Source: Kribbella jejuensis (GTDB lineage: Bacteria; Actinomycetota; Actinomycetes; Propionibacteriales; Kribbellaceae). Taken from it: a stretch of DNA of 64,000 nt. Shown here one piece after another: positions 63,631-64,000 of this stretch. Under the pieces are notes generated by a model. It searched no databases and had not been told where the DNA came from. It saw nothing but the letters and a program-made list of their open reading frames with translations. Numbering within the stretch: the stretch's first letter is position 1; every line of letters begins with the position of its first letter. The stretch spans positions 1,302,001 through 1,366,000 of the forward strand of contig NZ_VFMM01000002.1 in the NCBI RefSeq assembly GCF_006715085.1, given 5' to 3'. The translations under genes were made by a program, and so were the position numbers.

Positions 63631-64000
63631 CCGCAGCCGTCGTGAACGCCCAGTCGACCGCGTCCGCGATGTCCGTCACCGGATACCGCACCGCCTGCAC
63701 GACGCGGTCCGCGCCGACGACCAGCACGACCCGCTTCAACCGCTCGTAGCCACCCGCGCGGAACGTCGGCAGGCGCAACGCCGCCGCGAGTTCCAGGTCG
63801 AGGTCGGACAGCAGCAGGTGCGGGATGTCCTCCGCGTCGGCGAACGCCAGCTGCTCGTCGGGGCGCTGCGTACTCACCCCGCGGACGGCGATCCGCTGGT
63901 CCACGAACTCGCCGTACCGCCCGGCGAACAACCGGTTCTCCAAAGTGCAGCCCGTCGTACCCGCGATGTCCTCCCAGCCGTCGGGCAGGCGCGTCGGCCG
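63617..64000 (-). CDS. Peroxiredoxin-like protein (partial, N-terminus off the window)
   Basis: C-terminal part of an AhpC/TSA-type protein, running off the end. Seen: LPDGWEDIAGTTGCTLENRLFAGRYGEFVDQRIAVRGVSTQ, LLSDLDLELAAALRLPTFRAGGYERLKRVVLVVGADRVV, QAVRYPVTD. This is the AhpC/TSA pattern of Gly-x-Ser-x-Gln, Leu-Pro-Thr-Phe and an end YP loop. Of two Cys usual in the loop only one is visible (GCTL), so the peroxidatic Cys may lie beyond the window. Start not determinable. Confidence 0.78.
   Translation of the reverse strand, partial: RPTRLPDGWEDIAGTTGCTLENRLFAGRYGEFVDQRIAVRGVSTQRPDEQLAFADAEDIPHLLLSDLDLELAAALRLPTFRAGGYERLKRVVLVVGADRVVQAVRYPVTDIADAVDWAFTTAAVTAA

Noticed and set aside
1..64000. 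tRNA, rRNA, CRISPR arrays, insertion sequences and replication origins
   Set aside because: I found no cloverleaf with a TTCGA-type T-loop and CCA end, no rRNA-like segment, no transposase motif and no DnaA box cluster.

Overview
The window is a high-GC actinobacterial chromosome segment. Codon third positions are strongly GC, gene overlaps of the ATGA type are frequent, several starts are GTG or TTG, F420-dependent enzymes occur, and the conserved block valS-folC-DUF4233-ndk-mreBCD-mrdA-rodA ... rne-rplU-rpmA-obgE-proB-proA is present in the order known from Streptomyces and relatives. The gene complement (LacI/CUT1 sugar loci, many TetR/MarR/PadR switches, an ECF41 sigma factor, a valyl-tRNA synthetase without the C-terminal coiled coil) best fits the Propionibacteriales, and a Kribbella-like soil organism is my guess. 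That placement is inference and has not been searched.

Layout. 1-1674: an ECF sigma factor and its zinc-binding anti-sigma factor, divergent from a secreted-repeat lipoprotein, with a mirror-image promoter pair between them. 1668-8055: a LacI-controlled sugar locus on the minus strand (lacI, binding lipoprotein, two permeases, GH42 beta-galactosidase). 8115-13816: small regulator-plus-enzyme units (PEBP-like lipoprotein; TetR with an oxidoreductase and a hydrolase; MarR divergent from two flavin/F420 enzymes; an AEC transporter). 13874-25407: backbone of valS, folC, ndk and the rod-shape/elongasome operon mreB-mreC-mreD-mrdA-rodA. 25477-32759: accessory genes (lipoprotein, ECF41 sigma factor with its AhpD-like partner, Lrp regulator with DUF2000 protein, large secreted BNR-repeat protein, F420 oxidoreductase, hydrolase). 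32825-34756: the TIGR03960 radical SAM protein, a backbone gene.

34753-50190 is a 15.4 kb accessory block that separates the TIGR03960 gene from its usual neighbour TIGR03936 (50219). It holds a tyrosine-phosphatase/HAD fusion, three small unknown proteins, an M43 metalloprotease with a seven-bladed lectin-like propeller, a BlaI/M56 sensor pair divergent from a PAP2-DedA membrane operon with two clear BlaI operators, a truncated NUDIX gene, pheA, plsC, a large ATPase-type LuxR regulator, two VOC proteins and a DUF1772 protein. 50219-59695 returns to backbone: TIGR03936, RNase E/G with a long disordered N-terminus, rplU-rpmA behind a structured leader, obgE, proB, proA. 59717-64000 is again accessory: aldo/keto reductase and TetR divergent over twin palindromes, a PadR/phosphopantetheinyl transferase pair divergent from a hydrolase, and a peroxiredoxin that runs off the end.

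The most interesting candidate system is at 40342-43165. A BlaR1-like M56 membrane protease without a penicillin-binding domain and a BlaI repressor appear to control, through two shared operators, a PAP2 phosphatase, a DedA transporter and a small membrane protein. Families of these types recycle undecaprenyl (pyro)phosphate, so this may be a wall-stress switch for lipid-carrier recycling. No rRNA, tRNA, CRISPR array, insertion sequence or origin was seen, and no gap between genes exceeds about 265 bases.
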